From positions 105,779,258 through 105,843,257 of the forward strand of contig CM035433.1 of the NCBI GenBank assembly GCA_020310875.1: a stretch of DNA of 64,000 nt, given 5' to 3'. The notes under the pieces are model-generated. The model did not search any database and was not told the DNA's origin. It saw only the letters and a list, made by a program, of their open reading frames with translations. This document shows positions 36,129 through 49,273 of this stretch, piece after piece; within the stretch, counting starts at the first letter, position 1, and every line of letters starts with the position of its first letter. A program made the position numbers and the translations under genes. This DNA comes from Ceratopteris richardii. Taxonomy: Eukaryota; Streptophyta; Polypodiopsida; Polypodiales; Pteridaceae.

Positions 36129-39100
36129 ATGACCAAAAGCAAAGGTAGCTCATCATCTATGGCTAACTTCTTACCATCTTTTACCCCTATTTTTATGCCT
36201 AAGGATGAACGCCTCAATGGACAAAATTACAATCTATGGAAAGATGTTATGCACGCCTATCTCTACACAAATATTCTTCATGAGGTAGTAGATGGGTCAA
36301 ACCTCAAACCCAATAGGGATACCAACTTAGACAATTGGCATGTCTGGAATCTCAAGGACAAAAGAGCCTTAGGTTAGCTATTACTTGCCTGCGATGAATT
36401 GACGAAAGGATATATCACTGCCTGCAAGACGTCCAAGGATACATTAGCCGCTTTGTATGAAGACAAGACCCCTTCGAAGATATATGCATTAGAAGCGGAG
36501 TTTCATAATTTGACCATTAGGCCACACGACACAATTACCAAGGTTGTAGCACAATTTGAGGATTACCAGCATAAATTAGCATTATGTGGTAGGCAAATCT
36601 CTAGTGAAAACATGGCCATTAGACTTCTCAACAAGTTACCGAAGTCATACGAGACATTTGTCACAACTTTGTATAATCGCGGCCAAGTCTTATCTTGGGA
36701 AGAGGTTCGTCGACTATTGCTCCTTCACGACTCGCGAGCAAAATCAACTTCCTCACAAGAGTCAGCCATGAAGGCCAAAGGGCCATTCAATAAGGGCAAA
36801 ACCACAAGTCATTAGGCTAGCAATGGATCTAAGCAAGGATCACATAATTCATCGAAGAAGTTCACTTGTAATTTTTGTGGAAAATTAGGCCACTTAGAAA
36901 AGTTTTGCTACAAAAAGAAACAATCATCGAAGGCTTCTACGTCTAGGCAAGCATCCAAAGGCTCCCAACATAGATCCCACTTCTCGAGTGAGGAACTTTT
37001 CATCTCCACAGAAGCCAAAGCACTAGTGACTTCAAGCTCCCCACATGAGTGGATCTTTGATAGCGGAGGTACCTCCCATATGTGCAAAGACAAGGACTCC
37101 TTTCAGGAACTCGAAGAGCACATGGGAGAAGTCTATCTTGGCAACAACAAAAGTTTACCCATAGAAGGTAAAGGGAAAGTTCAAATTTCCAACCATCAGG
37201 GAGAATCCAAGTCTTTATCCAATGTTCTTTTTGTTCCAAATTTATGCATGAATCTACTTTCCGTCAAGGCCATTACAGACCAAGATAAACAAGTATGGTT
37301 TGATAACACCTCAGTTAAGGTAGTTGATCCCCATACAAAGAATGTCATTGCTCAAGGTATTGAGGAAAAGGGCCTCTACAAGCTATCATGCTTTGTATCC
37401 AAAGAATCAAACTCAAGTTTGTGGCACCAGAGATTTGGCCACACTTCATACTTATCAAAAATCTATTCATCCCAACTTGTGAAGGGATTGCCATAGATAG
37501 GGCAACTTACTGATGTCTACCAAGCTTGCACCCAAGGCAAGCAACACAGGACCTCAATTCCCAAGGAAGCTTCAACACGAGCGAGGAACCCACTTGCCCT
37601 TATCCACATGGACTTATGTGGACCTATGAATACCCCATCCTTGAGTGGATCCCTCTACTTTTATCTTCTAGTAGATGACCACTCTCGCTTTATTTGGGTG
37701 TATTTTTTGAAGTCAAAGGCAGACACATTCTCTAGGTTTCAAACTTGGATCAAGGAAGTTGAGAATGAAGCTTCAACTAAAGTTAAAACCATCAGATCAG
37801 ATAGAGATGGCGAATTTATCAATCATGACTTTGATAACTTTCTCAACCAGAAAGGGATCAAACGTCAAGTCACTCAGCCTCATACTCCATCCCAGAATGG
37901 AGTAGCTGAAAGGAAGATACGCAATGTGATGGAAATGGCATGAACAATGCTTCATCACAAGGATCTACCCTACAAGTTTTGGGCAGAAGCTGTGCATACT
38001 GCCGTTCACATTCTTAATCGAGGATTACAAGTGCATTACACAACAAAACACCCTTCGAAGCATACTATGGAAGAAAACCAAATGTGAACTACTTTCGAGT
38101 CTTTGGTAGTGAAGCTTTTGTCCATGTATCAAAAGAAGATAGAAACAAGTTACAGTCAAAGTCCAAGAAACACATATTCATAGGCTATAGTGACCAATCA
38201 AAGGTGTACCGTCTATATGATATGGAAAACCACTCCATCATCATTTCGAAGGATGTGATCTTCAATGAAGCTTCATCATACTCAAGAAAAGATTCAAGTA
38301 CAAGTCTTAGTCCACCTATCTAGACTTCAGAGGGGGACTCAGTATTTCCAACTTCCAACTCAGAAGCAAGTACTTCACAACAACCATGCCGATCTCAAAG
38401 GTTTCTTGATAGGCAACAACGCGAACAAAGTCATTATGTTAATTATGCTCTAATGCACCAAATTCAGCAAATTCCAGATCCATCTAACTACAAAGAAGAT
38501 CAAGGCCAAACAGAATGGGAAACAACTATGAAAGAGGAACTCGATGCAACAGCAACGAACAAGACTTGGACATTAGTTCCAAAACCAACCAACCATCAAG
38601 TCATAGCAGTCAAGTGGATATACAAAGTCAAATACAAGTCTGATGGCACTCTAGATAAATATAAGGCAAGATTAGTAGCTAAGGGATACAAGCAACAACA
38701 TGGCATTGACTATGAAGAAACCTTTGCCCCTACTACAAGATTCACAACCATAAGAATCGTCTTAGCACTAAGTGCTCACTTTAAGTGGCCCATTTACCAA
38801 CTGGACGTCAAAAGTGCATTCCTTAATGGCGATATTCAAGAAGAAGTATATGTTGACCAACCTGAAGGATTCAAGATCCAAGGCAAAGAAGATCAAGTCT
38901 ACAAGCTTCACAAAGCACTTTACGGACTCAAGCAAGCTCCCAGGGCTTGGTATGAAAAGATTCACAAGTTCTTTGAAGACAAGGGATTTTACAGAAGCAA
39001 TGTTGATGCTAATCTCTATATCTACCAAAAGGAGTCTTTAGTAGCCATCATCATTCTCTATGTAGATGACTTGATCACAGCTTCACCTTGAGTACTCTAT

Positions 39101-39920
39101 GACAGATCTTGGATTACTTCATTACTTCTTAGGCATGGAAGTTTGGCATATTCCTATCTCAGAAGAAGTACTGCTCTGACTTACTTTCCAGATATAACAT
39201 GGACCAGTGTTGCTTAGTTTCTACACCACTTGATCCCAACATCAAGCTTACGCTGGAGGACTCATCATCACTTGTGGATGTGCATACCTATCGATAGCTT
39301 GTTGGCTCTTTACTCTATCTTGCCAACACTAGACCAGATATTGCTTATGCAGTTGGTATACTCAGTTAGTTTGCACATCAGCCTCGTCAGACTCATTGGG
39401 ATGCTGCTCAAAGACTACTTCGTTACCTTGCCCTCACCCGGCATCATGGTCTTTGATACAGAGGGGGCAGCGAACTCACCGGATATTCCGATTCAGATTG
39501 GGCTGGTGATCCTGATTCTCAACGGTCTACTTCTGGATATATATTCTTGCTTGGCTCAGGACCTATCTCTTGGGCAAGTAAGAAGTAGCCTACAGTTGCA
39601 CTATCATTTACCGAGGCCGAGTACTAAGCATCCAGCTTTGCCGCATGTGAGGCCATCTAGCTTCGACGTTTATTATCTGACATTGGTGTTTTGCAGGATA
39701 CACCGACATGTCTTCACACGGATAGCCAGTCAGCCTTGGCCATCACCAAGAATCCAGTGTTCCACGCTCGGACGAAGCACATCGAGATCTAGTACCACTT
39801 CATCCGTGAGAAGCTCATATCTCAGGAGATTACTCTGGAGCAGTGTACCTCTCAGGAGAACCTGGCGGACATGTTCACGAAGGCTCTACTTCCGGTCCCA
39901 CTTCAGTGCTTGGTGGACCT
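36129..39920 (+). pseudogene. Gag-pol region of Copia-3, broken
   Basis: In order: gag (36129-36815, LNGQNYNLWKDVM), CCHC knuckle near 36870 (CNFCGKLGHLEKFC), protease near 37050 (IFDSGGTSHMC), pre-integrase near 37420 (LWHQRFGHTS), integrase (37600-38300, with HTPSQNGVAERK near 37890), reverse transcriptase (38500-39090, YVDDL) and RNase H (about 39300-39920). This is the standard Ty1/copia order. It is broken, with about six breaks. Confidence 0.9.
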
Positions 39921-39961
39921 CTACAGCATTCAACCGCTCCAAAATGGAGTTGCAGATGGGG

Positions 39962-40369
39962 TGTTGACGACATGATCGCTCCTACTTCATCTACATTTGT
40001 ATCCGCATGAGTGCATCTCCATTTTGTATCCAGGAGGCACTCTGTTTCTAGTCTATTTCCATTTCATATTGTATTTCCTTTGTATTTGGGTACCTTGCCG
40101 TGTGCTTCTACCAGTTGTATTCATTCTCCTTTCAGGAGACTTATCCCACATATTTTGAGAGCCCCTCCCAAATCTATATAAGGAGGGCCTCTCCCCTCAT
40201 TTGTACTTGGTTAGAAGCTTGAGGAGCCTACTCCATGCTCTTGGCAAGTTCATTTCTAATCCACATGAGTTTACCCATTTCATGGTCTACTCATTTTGTG
40301 TCTCACACATTCTTTGTTTTGTGAGAGTACTTTACTTTTCATTTTGCTTCCGCATGCGTACTCTCTACA
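39962..40369 (+). repeat. 3' LTR of Copia-3
   Basis: It is 408 bp, the partner of 33299-33714, and differs by six substitutions and one 8-base indel. Confidence 0.93.
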
Positions 40370-42000
40370 TGGTTGTGTAAGGTCCTTATCGTGACATACT
40401 AGCATTTTGACTCTCATTGGAACAACTTGAAGATAGATGGGAAGCTCTACCTCGCCCAAACAAGGGGTTTCCACACCTCCCAATTCTATGAGATAGGCTT
40501 CTATGGAATTGATGTTCAACTGCAAGTCGTGGTAGTAGGAAAGTCTAACTGCACTAGTTGCTGCACCTGAGTCAATCAATGCTCTCATAGTCCTTCAATT
40601 CTCTTCGTGTCCTACTTCTAAAGTCACAAAGGGATGTAGATCAATTATTTGAGAAGTACTTATGCCAAATTTTTGGCACATGTCCATGTGATATTTTGGG
40701 GCTTTCAGGTTGACATCTAGGCATAGTTGCCTTAACTTATTTTTCCTAATGCGCTCTCTGGCCTCTGCCTATGCTTCTTCTCTCACCCTTAACTCTTCTT
40801 CTTTTCACTTCTTAGCAGTGTTAAGTCTTATTAGCATATCCTCGATAAGAGATTCTTGATACAACTTGACTCTACGTCCACTAATATAGTTTGGCAAGAT
40901 GCCACCTTCTAGAGTGGCCAATTGAACTGCACTGCTAGTGGAAATTCTATTAATGATCATGGGTCCGTATCCTCTTTTTTCCAATTGACGGGCATGCTGC
41001 TTTAGTGTATAAACCAGCACTAGATCTCCTTCTTTCAATCCTTTATCTTTGATATGTGCATCAACGTATGCCTTTTGCCTTTTCTTTGCAGCATAGATGC
41101 CTGCAGCTGCTCGTAGACTTGTCTCACCTAAGCGTTCTAGATCAAAGATCCTAGAGGACAACTCATGTCCATTCCACTCGTGCTCTTGTGCTACTTTTAG
41201 TGTTGGGATTAGGAAATCTAATGGTAGCACAACATTCTGTCCAAAGACCATGTGAAATGGGGTGGCATTGAGTACTATTTTATAGGCAACTCGGTAAGCC
41301 CAAACAACATGATGAAGTTTTTTGTCCCAATCAGAATGTTTATTATTTACCAGTTTAGTCAAGACATTACATAAGATCTTGTTTGGGCTCTCAAGTTGTC
41401 CATTATCTTGGGGATGATAGGGAGCAAACTTCTTATGTATCACCAAGAATTCCTGGAGAAGATTTTCAATGACTTCATTCAAGAAGTGTGTGCCTCTATC
41501 GTTTACTAACTCTATTGGTAGTCCGTATCTAGTGAATATGTTCTCAAATAAGAACTTATCCATTGTCTGAGCATCATTCTTTGTAGTGGCTTTGACTTCT
41601 ACCCACTTTGTTAGGTAATTTGTGGCTACAATAATATACTCTGCATGGGAGTTTCTAGCTGGGGGGGTTAATAGGACCTAAAAAATCTATTCCCCACTTT
41701 GAAAAATGCACGTCCTCCCATCATTGGGCTCAAAGGCATCTCATCTTTCCTGATTGGATATTGTGCCTGTTGGCATGTGTCACATTTCTTCACATAGGTA
41801 TGTGCATCCATATGAAGAGTGGGCCACCAAAGTCCTGAGAATAGAATGGTCTTAATTACTTGGTCATGACCAAAGTGTCCACCTACAACACCACTGTGTG
41901 CATTTTCTAAGACTTTCAAGTAGTTGGACTCATGCACACTGTGGAGATGATCGCAATCGGGGTGGATCGGGTCCGATCGTGGCACACATAGGGTGTATGA
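40370..42000 (-). pseudogene. A3 integrase and first half of second protease-like domain, broken
   Basis: The minus strand reads the integrase HHCC module (HSGVVGGHFGHDQVIK, CDTCQQAQYPIRKDE, about 41930-41740), the integrase core (VNDRGTHF, HPQDNGQLES, about 41600-41200), the C-terminal domain (about 41060-40870), then ALIDSGAATSAV (about 40590) and the following protease-like strands up to the Copia-3 junction. It is similar to A1 throughout. It is broken, with a few breaks. Confidence 0.85.
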
Positions 42001-43543
42001 AGCTAATGAATGTTGGAAGGTTTAAGGACGTGAAAGTGAAATTAATGTTGAGTATGGAGAAGAGAGAGATGTTGAAATGATTATGGGAATGGGAATGTAG
42101 GAGTGTAAGTTAGATTTATGAACATGAATGATAAGAATGAAAGAGAACCATACACACAAATCAAATTTGGAAGGAAGAATAGTCCATTGAAGGAGCTTCT
42201 TAAACACTTCCTAATTCTAATCCATATGCATAGTCTTCTTTGGATGATATGTATGCATGACAAGAATAGATGGAATCCTTACACATAAATTAGTTTCGAA
42301 AGGAAGAATGGTCCAATATTGGAGCTTCTTATACACTTTTAAAAACTAATCAATATGTATGGGTATGTATGGATTATATGCATGCAAGTGAATTATGATG
42401 ATAGAATTTAATCACAAGCTCAATGAAACATCCTCACTGGTTCAATGCAATAATGCGGAGCCTTCTCACACATAGAAGAAAATAGAAGACATGTAAAAAT
42501 ACTTAAGAGACTGAGAGACAAGAGACAAGAGGCAAGTGACAAGTGACATGAATTAAAAGGATTTGAATTAAGATACATGTATAAGATCGTCGTGATACAT
42601 CAAGCTAAGCACTCTACTGATCAAAGGCGGTTCTGACCCTCAAACCATGACAGTTCAACCGAATGTGACACATAAGAAGATGAGTTCCACTTCATTGACC
42701 CTATGTATGTCAAGGCTCGTAACGTCTAACTAAAGAAGTCTAAAACTCATTAAAGCCATCTCTAACTCACTCACACGCTCCACCAAGGGTGATTCAAGAT
42801 AGAGATGCTGGTTTCAAGAGCCTATCCTAGATTGTAGTTCTAACTTAAATTTGAAACTAGGTACTATACTCATACTAGCCCACGTTGGATCCTCACTCAC
42901 TCAACCGAGGGTGATCGTCTCAAGGAAACCTTAAGCTAGCAAGAGCCCTATGGATGCCTAACAATGATGCTCTAGGAGTTTGGAGGGGGGTTTATATAGT
43001 TTTTTGAATGAATTTGGGCCCTTGGATCTAGAGAAATCAACTCTCAACTCTACGATCACTAGTTTCGATTACAACCGTTTGATAAATCAAATCAATGGCT
43101 TGGAATTGTTCTTTCTATCAAATCTAGTGTAAAGGAGTGAAATTTAGATGCCTTCATTCTCCACCATTGGATCTGGGGATGATCTCGACCGTCGAATCAG
43201 CGCTGACATCAATTCGGATAAGATATGCCACTATTTTTAGAGAAAAGTTGCATTATTGATCTTTAACTATCAAAAAAGTCTTCTTTGATGAAAAAAACTC
43301 GTGGATTCTCCTTGGTTTAAGCATAAGTTCATCTCCACCCTTGAATATGAGCTCATCTTGATCGTACAACATGGCTCAATTAGCTTTCACCATGTGGTAG
43401 CCCTTCAACCCTTCAATTTGCTTAGACTAGAAAATTGTGGTGACCTTGAAAATTGGACTTTGTGCTCTTTGACCCTCCAAAAAGGCTTTGATGAAGATGA
43501 AACTTTGTAGGACTATGTTTCCAAAGATCTCTATCAGGAATGG
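42001..43543. other. Unassigned non-coding stretch with a degenerate repeat
   Basis: No gene or TE coding domain is seen. Two copies of a roughly 125-base segment lie at about 42147-42270 and 42273-42405 (shared words GGAAGAATAGTCC/GGAAGAATGGTCC and GGAGCTTCTTA). On the minus strand ACTATATAAACCCC at 42987-43000 is a good TATA-like word. The stretch may be an LTR or promoter remnant of an unrecognised element. Confidence 0.45.
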
Positions 43544-44177
43544 TGTAGCTCAATGATGAATAGCACCTCCTTTAATGTCAATCCGGGAAGACGTGAGGAT
43601 GGTATGATGACCTCGAGCAAGTGAAGGCTCAAGTGTGTGAGTGAGAAGCACACCAACATGCACACACATACACACACACGTGCACACACAGCAAGACAAA
43701 GAGAAAGACAATGGAGTTCTCTTAGATTACTTCCAAAATGCTCATACAAGTTCAAATCTATTACAAGCCAACCTAAAAAATGAGCTCTCTAGCTCTATTT
43801 ATAGTTTTTGACTAGCTTTTGGCCTTGTCCAGACCTAGTGTCCAGCCTAGTTAAAAATTAGGTTCTAGGGCCTAATTGGAGGCTCAAACGGAGTCTAAAA
43901 ATCATGAAAATTGGTACGATGATACTTCTAATACTCCTCAAGCTTGAGGACTCCTCGGCTTGCACAAAATGGAGTTACAAAAAGGTGAAATGGTATTTAC
44001 AATGATTTGTAATGATGAGAATCACTGTAATGAAGATGTTGTTTTGGAAAAATTTGAATGGCCTACTTGCCAGATCTTCGATGACTACTTAGTCTGCTTG
44101 TGCCTTCTCTTCGCTCTGGCTCCCTTCTTTGGCTTCCTAGTCTTGTGAGTCCTTCGGTGCCTTGACTGCTGCCAACA
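43544..44177 (-). repeat. 3' LTR of element B
   Basis: On the minus strand it runs from TGTTGGCAGCAG to GAGCTACA, 634 bp. It shares a TATAAATAGAGCTAGAGAGC block with the A1 LTR (43785-43803) and a TG-rich tract (about 43637-43690). A G-rich polypurine tract precedes it at 44178-44193. Confidence 0.87.
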
Positions 44178-44199
44178 CCCCCACCCTCTCTCGCGTCTA

Positions 44200-47100
44200 T
44201 CGTCTCCGACAGACCCTTGTCTAGCTGAGTGTTGGACATAATATTGAACCACATCGGAAGCAAGGTGGTGTTCTTCTAATCACAGCCCCCGTGCTAGGTC
44301 TGTTAACAATGCATCCCTATCCACTGGACCTGGGATGTCTGGATGGGGCACCCGCAATTGATCTGAGTGGAGGGTCCTTTCCACAGCGAATAGTTGGAGG
44401 AGGTGTGAGGGCTTGGGTACAAATATTTCTGAGTGATATTCCTAGAACCCTGTGATGAACATCTCCTCGAAGGTCTGCTTGAAGCATGCTGGGAGGTATT
44501 TTATTCTTACGTGCCAGGCATATACTACCTTTATTGAGGGGGTAGTGCTCATGTCATATACCAGGTCTTGGTTGCCTGCAGTGAAGCCAACTCCTGAGAA
44601 GTGGGGGTCCTTGATGTTCTTGAATGTCCTGAATGTGATCAACATTAATTCAAAGATTTTCATGCACATTTGTGCCATCACATCAGGTGTGTTCCGTAGT
44701 CGAAGGCTCTAGTGACGGATTGTAGAAATCATATAAGCAACTGTGCGAGGTCCTTGTGGAGGTGCTAGATAGACATAATTTAACCACTTTGCATAGCCTT
44801 TGACGTTCTTTACAACAATGGTAAACTCGGGCCACGTGCGTCTTCGGAGGACTGGAACATAACAAGGGTTGTATTTGATAAACAACGGCATGTTGTTCCA
44901 GGTACGAACCATTTCGAGGTAAGTTTCTAAAAGTCGTATCCGCCAGGTGGGTTGATGAATGGATCCTTTTTTAGCACTCTCCAGGATATCGTCAGGGCCG
45001 AATTGTGTGGCAAAGGTTGGAGCCTTGCCACATCGTTGTTTAATCTCTGCGTTATAATCTGCCAAGAGTACACAATATGGCACATATTGATCATCGTTGG
45101 TGCCTATCCATCTGTGATGAGACATACTGCGGAAATATTCTGACTTTATGATAGTGTCTTCCAATTTAGCCATTGATTGGATTTGGACTGCCACTCTATC
45201 TTCATGGGTTTTAGCTGTCTTTTCGAGTGTCTAAAGCCATTCAGGTGCTTCGACTTCCAGGGTGTCCATTCCTTCCGAGGTTTGCTGACCTCCTGGCATT
45301 GTCATAGGAACATATGGATCCTCATGCGACTCATCCACCTCAATGGGTACCAATTCATCTGGCTCTGGTTCTATAACTGGGAGGGCTGTCTTTCATATTC
45401 CAGTAACTTCTTCTGCAATTCTGCCACCTGCTCTATTAATGCCTTTACCTCTTCTGAAGTCGAGGTTGTCTCTATGACCTTGGGTTGTTCCTCCTGTTCC
45501 CTGAGCTGGCGGCGTAGTGCATCCCGTTCCTTTTCCAAATCATCATGTGCTTCTAATAGATCGGCATAGCTTTCCAAGATTGTCTTCATTGTATCTGAGG
45601 GGGTTGCTTTAAACTGCTCTAGGTTGATCTCGTGCGGGGAGCCTTCCATTGCAGCTTCTAGGTTTTCTTCATTTTGCTTCTGTAGACGCTTGTTCTCTTC
45701 AAGGGCGGTAGCCATGTGTTTTCTGAGTAGGGTCAAATTACATCGGACTCTTAGATTATCTGCTTGGCAGTCTTCAAGTAAAGCTTCGAGTTGTTTGACG
45801 CCTGGCAATTGTGATGGTTAGGGTGTCTCCAGGAGGGTTTGATGGGCCTGCTCGAGTGTGGTATAACATTGATTGAGGTCAGCGTTTTCATCTTCTATAG
45901 TTGTAAGCCGCCTCTGTAGTTGTTGGTGATTCGTAGTAGGTTGACGATGACGGTCTTCGAGAGCGTGATACTCACTCTGTAGTTGGTACACACATTGATG
46001 TAATGTTGAAAACATATTATTTACATTAAAGAATGCAGGGAAAGAGGAGGATGCAGGGGGAATGGGGAGGGGAAAGGGAGTCGTGAATGCTGTGGAGTCA
46101 AGTGGTGAGATGGGTGGAGGGGGTATGGGAGATTGAGGCTGCGTGGGGGGAGGGAGTGGTGCTGTGGCTGGTGATGTTTCCACGGTGTCAAACGTGTGTG
46201 TGACTGTGTAGATGGGGACAATGGGTGGGGTGGATGTGATGTTCGTGAATAGTGTTGTGAAAGTGGGCATGGTAACTCCTCCGAATTGGATGCGGAGAGA
46301 GAGAGGAATTCCCATGACATATGTGGTAATGGCAGAAATAGGGGTGGTAGTGCCCTGTGGTGAGGTGAGTTGTGTAGTGAGAGGTGAGGTGTGTGGTGAG
46401 AGTGGTTCCGCCTGATGTTCTTCTGTTTTTGTGTTATCTCATGGTTCTTATACATTGATGTGAATTTGCTTGCCGGATCGCATGGGGCGGGTAGGCACTC
46501 GTTTCTCAAAGCGATGAATATAAGCCATGGCTACATGAACGGCTTCATCTAAGCCTACCGCGTCTGCGTGCAGGTTCATTGATTCAATAAACATGTCATC
46601 CACACCTTCCTCGGCTAACATTTGGCTCATGAGCACCTTTCCTGTCTCGAGCGACAGTTTGTGTTGTTCTTGGACTCGCTTCATGGTTTCATACAATCTT
46701 TTTATTTGGGCCGAGTATGTTGGGGCACTTGATAGTTCTTAAAGTTCGTCATATTCTTGATCATACTCCTCGTTTTCTTCTTCTTCTTTTGTCTCTTCAT
46801 CATCCTCTTCTACTTCTACTACTTCCGGTTGGGTCGGGACTGAAGTTGTAGTAATGGGTTGTGGTCCTTGGGTCTGCTCTGCTTCTGTCTCCAGGTTAGA
46901 CTCATTGATCATGCGGGCAATTTCTTCATCTCTCAAATCGGCTAGGGTGTAGCCTTGTGGGAACTCCAAGTCCGATGGAATCGGAGGGAACACTAGATTG
47001 GGTCCTTTTGCACTTGGTCTGGGTAGGCGAATGGTAAATGGTCAAACACGTCATGTTTGTGGAGGGGTCACCTCTGGAGTGGTGGTAGCTCCCCTTGCTT

Positions 47101-48094
47101 GGGCACACGGTAATTGCACTCCCCATCTCATTTTCTTCGATGGAGGACCCGCCGTTGATAGCCATCTTTGGAATTCTTGGGCCCTAGACCATACTAGTGC
47201 CCTTTGAATGGGCACATCGTAAGCTAAGCACCTATAAATTATTTTTGTCAGAGCACAGCATCCATGAAGCACATTCTTGTGTTTCTTATTCCATCGTTGA
47301 TGGGCTAGGTGGATTTGATCGATGATCCAGTGTGGCATATTGATGGTGAGATTCTTTGTCTCTGCCAAGTACAAGCTGAACCAGATCTTTTTTGGTGGCA
47401 TTGTGAAGCGCTCTTGGGCAAGGAAAGCGAAGTGTTGCATGATCGTTCGTAGGTGGAAAGCGATGGTTGGTGTCATTGCTACCATGTCCTTCAATTTGTT
47501 GAGATCCTTGTGCTTCATCCTGCGTGGAATCATTGTTTCTTTCTCCGTGGGAATATGCATACCTTGCATCTTCGATGCTTCTCGTACTAGGTTGAGGGTC
47601 AATTTGAATCTTTTGAGTTCATGGCCTGGCATCAGTGAGGGTAGCACAAAAGTACTATCGCCTCCCTTGGCCCTGCTAGGGGTGATGGTAGTGATAAAAT
47701 AGGAGCAGCATAGGAAATTTGGCTTAGGTAAATGTGCCCTGAAATAGCCATCCAAGCCCGCTTTGGTCCATACTGATCGCATTACTTCTGCATTCTGATA
47801 CTGCTTAAATTCGTGGGTAAAGAAATGATATCATCCCCATTTGCCATTAAACTCAAGTTCTGCCTCCCAAAAGTAGGTGTCGTCTCCCAATGGCCCTTCG
47901 ACATCACTGAACCAATGTGCATGTTTCCCCACTTGAGACGTGTGCCCCTGAGGCGGGTCTTGAATAGGAAGTACATGCACAGCTCTAAGTTCTTGAGGTC
48001 TCTCAGTGAGTTGTGGTTCCAGAAGGAGGGTTTCAATGTCCACTATCTGGGCGCTAGACCCTACCTAGGAACTGGTGCCTCCGGTTTCTGCCAT
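44200..48094 (-). pseudogene. ORF2 of element B, broken
   Basis: The minus strand holds the same protein type as A1 ORF2: an N-domain (48094-47150, with HAHWFSDVEGPLGDD and HGCCALTKIIYRCLAYDVP), a basic patch (PSKKMRWG), an acidic and Pro-rich middle (46990-46050), a coiled coil (about 46000-45390) and a C-domain (45190-44450, with NPCYVPVLRRRTW, WLNYVYLAPP and YLPACFKQTFEEMF). It is broken, with about eight breaks. By eye about half of the aligned residues match A1 in the terminal domains, while the middle is not alignable. Confidence 0.85.
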
Positions 48095-48351
48095 GTTATA
48101 GCTTGCCTGCTAGTTCTGTGAGAATATAGAAGCATGCGTTAACATTGTAAAGGACAAGGTAGAACTTTGTCCCCAGTACAACATTAACATGAGGTGAATG
48201 ATGAGGTAGTCGATCAGTGAGTGCTCGATGAGTGTGTGTGTTGTTAGTCCTATGAGCTAAGTGAAAAGATGCAGTGTGAGAATGATGTAGTTAGTAGGTG
48301 GAGATGAATGTACAAATGGGATCGGGGGGTTTATTACAAGCTTTGGGCTAC

Positions 48352-49249
48352 TGTTGCAGAGCTAAAGAGCGCAGAAAGCAGAGAAAAAAGACGGACCCCA
48401 AAATTTTTCCAATTTGGACACACAATTTTTTGTAACATAACCACTTTTGTACATATTTTCCATTGTAAATGCACTAGAGGAGTCCTCTAGATGCATCCCC
48501 TCAGAAGATTAGTGAATTACCCATGTATATTAGTAGGAAGTTAGTATTTTAGTGAATAAAGTGCCGGTCTCTTGTGTGAAAGGACCAAACTTAGGGCACT
48601 AGTATATAAGTCAAAAGTGACTCATTGTAAACAACACTTCTTGTCATTGTGAAGAAGAGCACTTCTGAAATTTCGAGTTTGCCTCTTCCTTGCTGATTTT
48701 GATCTTCATTTTGCTCATGTATGTGTGTGTGATGCTTGAAATGCAAGTGTAGGACTGTTGTCTACCCCTTCCCCCTTGTTTTGAGTGGCTGTAATGCGTG
48801 CGTAAGCTAGGAGAAGCAAAAACGCGGGTGTTAGTAGTTCCCGTAATTCACTGTTTCTGCCATAACTTGCAGCAGAGTGGTCAGAATTGAGTGAAACCAC
48901 CACCGTTGGATTCGTCTCGTCGAGAGCTTCGAAACGAGTACCCTACTGCCTATGTTCGGAGTTCTGGGCTGGGAGAAAACCTCAAAAAACCAAAACTGCT
49001 GAAAGTAGGTTTGCGGCAACACTTCCAGTTTATCAGTAGGTGTGGGTAGTATTGGTCTTTTCTCTTGCTTGGATAGTTAACTCACTTCATTTTCTATCAC
49101 GTGTGCAAATGTCTTCATACACTTGGTAAGTCACTCCTTCGGATTGATAATTAAATGTGTGCAAAGGACTCCACTATATGCACTTGTATGGCAATCGAGG
49201 TATAGTCTCATTGGTACAAGTCCTTGAGTCATTACGGCTCAAGTACACA
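48352..49249 (+). repeat. 5' LTR of A4
   Basis: The inferred span runs from TGTTGCAGAG to AAGTACACA, 898 bp, TG...CA, with a TATATAA box at 48603-48609. The right end is set by the primer site 6 bases on. The left end rests on the TGTTG start shared with A1, B and A3 and on the switch from element B sequence. No partner LTR is visible for confirmation. Confidence 0.7.
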
Positions 49250-49255
49250 CGTTTT

Positions 49256-49273
49256 TGGCGCCGTTGCCGGGGA
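49256..49273 (+). other. Primer-binding site of A4 (tRNA-Asp)
   Basis: TGGCGCCGTTGCCGGGGA is the exact complement of the 3' end of plant tRNA-Asp including CCA. Athila-type plant elements use this primer. Confidence 0.92.

Larger units (their letters stand above)
33299..40369 (+). mobile_element. Ty1/copia element Copia-3, full length with both LTRs, broken
   Basis: This 7.07-kb element has LTRs at 33299-33714 and 39962-40369, an initiator-Met primer site, a long leader with foreign DNA, and gag-pol at about 36129-39920. It is broken, with about six breaks. The LTRs differ at six sites plus one 8-base indel, about 1.5 percent, so this is one of the younger insertions. TGGCT before the left LTR and TGGTT after the right LTR are a plausible 5-base target duplication. 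It sits in the second protease-like domain of A3. Its sequence differs from Copia-1/2 and Copia-4. Confidence 0.93.
30506..42000 (-). mobile_element. A-lineage Ty3/gypsy relic A3, split by Copia-3, broken
   Basis: On the minus strand: integrase zinc module and core (about 41990-40800), second protease-like domain (about 40590-40370, continuing at 33290-33200), polyprotein tail (33050-32280), a region with an Argonaute fragment in place of ORF2 (32280-30730), a polypurine tract (30650-30637) and the first 130 bases of a 3' LTR (30636-30506). Copia-3 sits inside the protease-like domain, and a near-matching 5-base duplication (TGGCT/TGGTT) flanks it. Gag, RT and the 5' LTR are not visible. It is broken, with about ten breaks. 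It is closest to A1 in the integrase. Confidence 0.85.
43544..48351 (-). mobile_element. A-lineage Ty3/gypsy element B, 3' end, broken
   Basis: On the minus strand: a leader piece with an acceptor-like site (48351-48095), ORF2 (48094 to about 44200), a polypurine tract and a 634-bp 3' LTR (44177-43544). A4 starts at 48352, and the sequence to its left is clearly B, so A4 most likely inserted into B. The 5' part of B would then lie beyond the right end of the window. It is broken, with about eight breaks in ORF2. The LTR is a family mate of A1. Confidence 0.88.

Noticed and set aside
39230-39967. Plus-strand reading of 245 residues at the end of Copia-3
   Set aside because: It is an out-of-phase shadow over the copia RNase H region, without domain similarity of its own.
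46021-46509. Minus-strand Pro/His-rich reading of 162 residues inside element B
   Set aside because: It overlaps the low-complexity middle of ORF2 in another phase and has no independent evidence.
49256-49273. tRNA-Asp gene
   Set aside because: Only the 18-base complement of the tRNA 3' end is present, right after an LTR; it is a primer-binding site.
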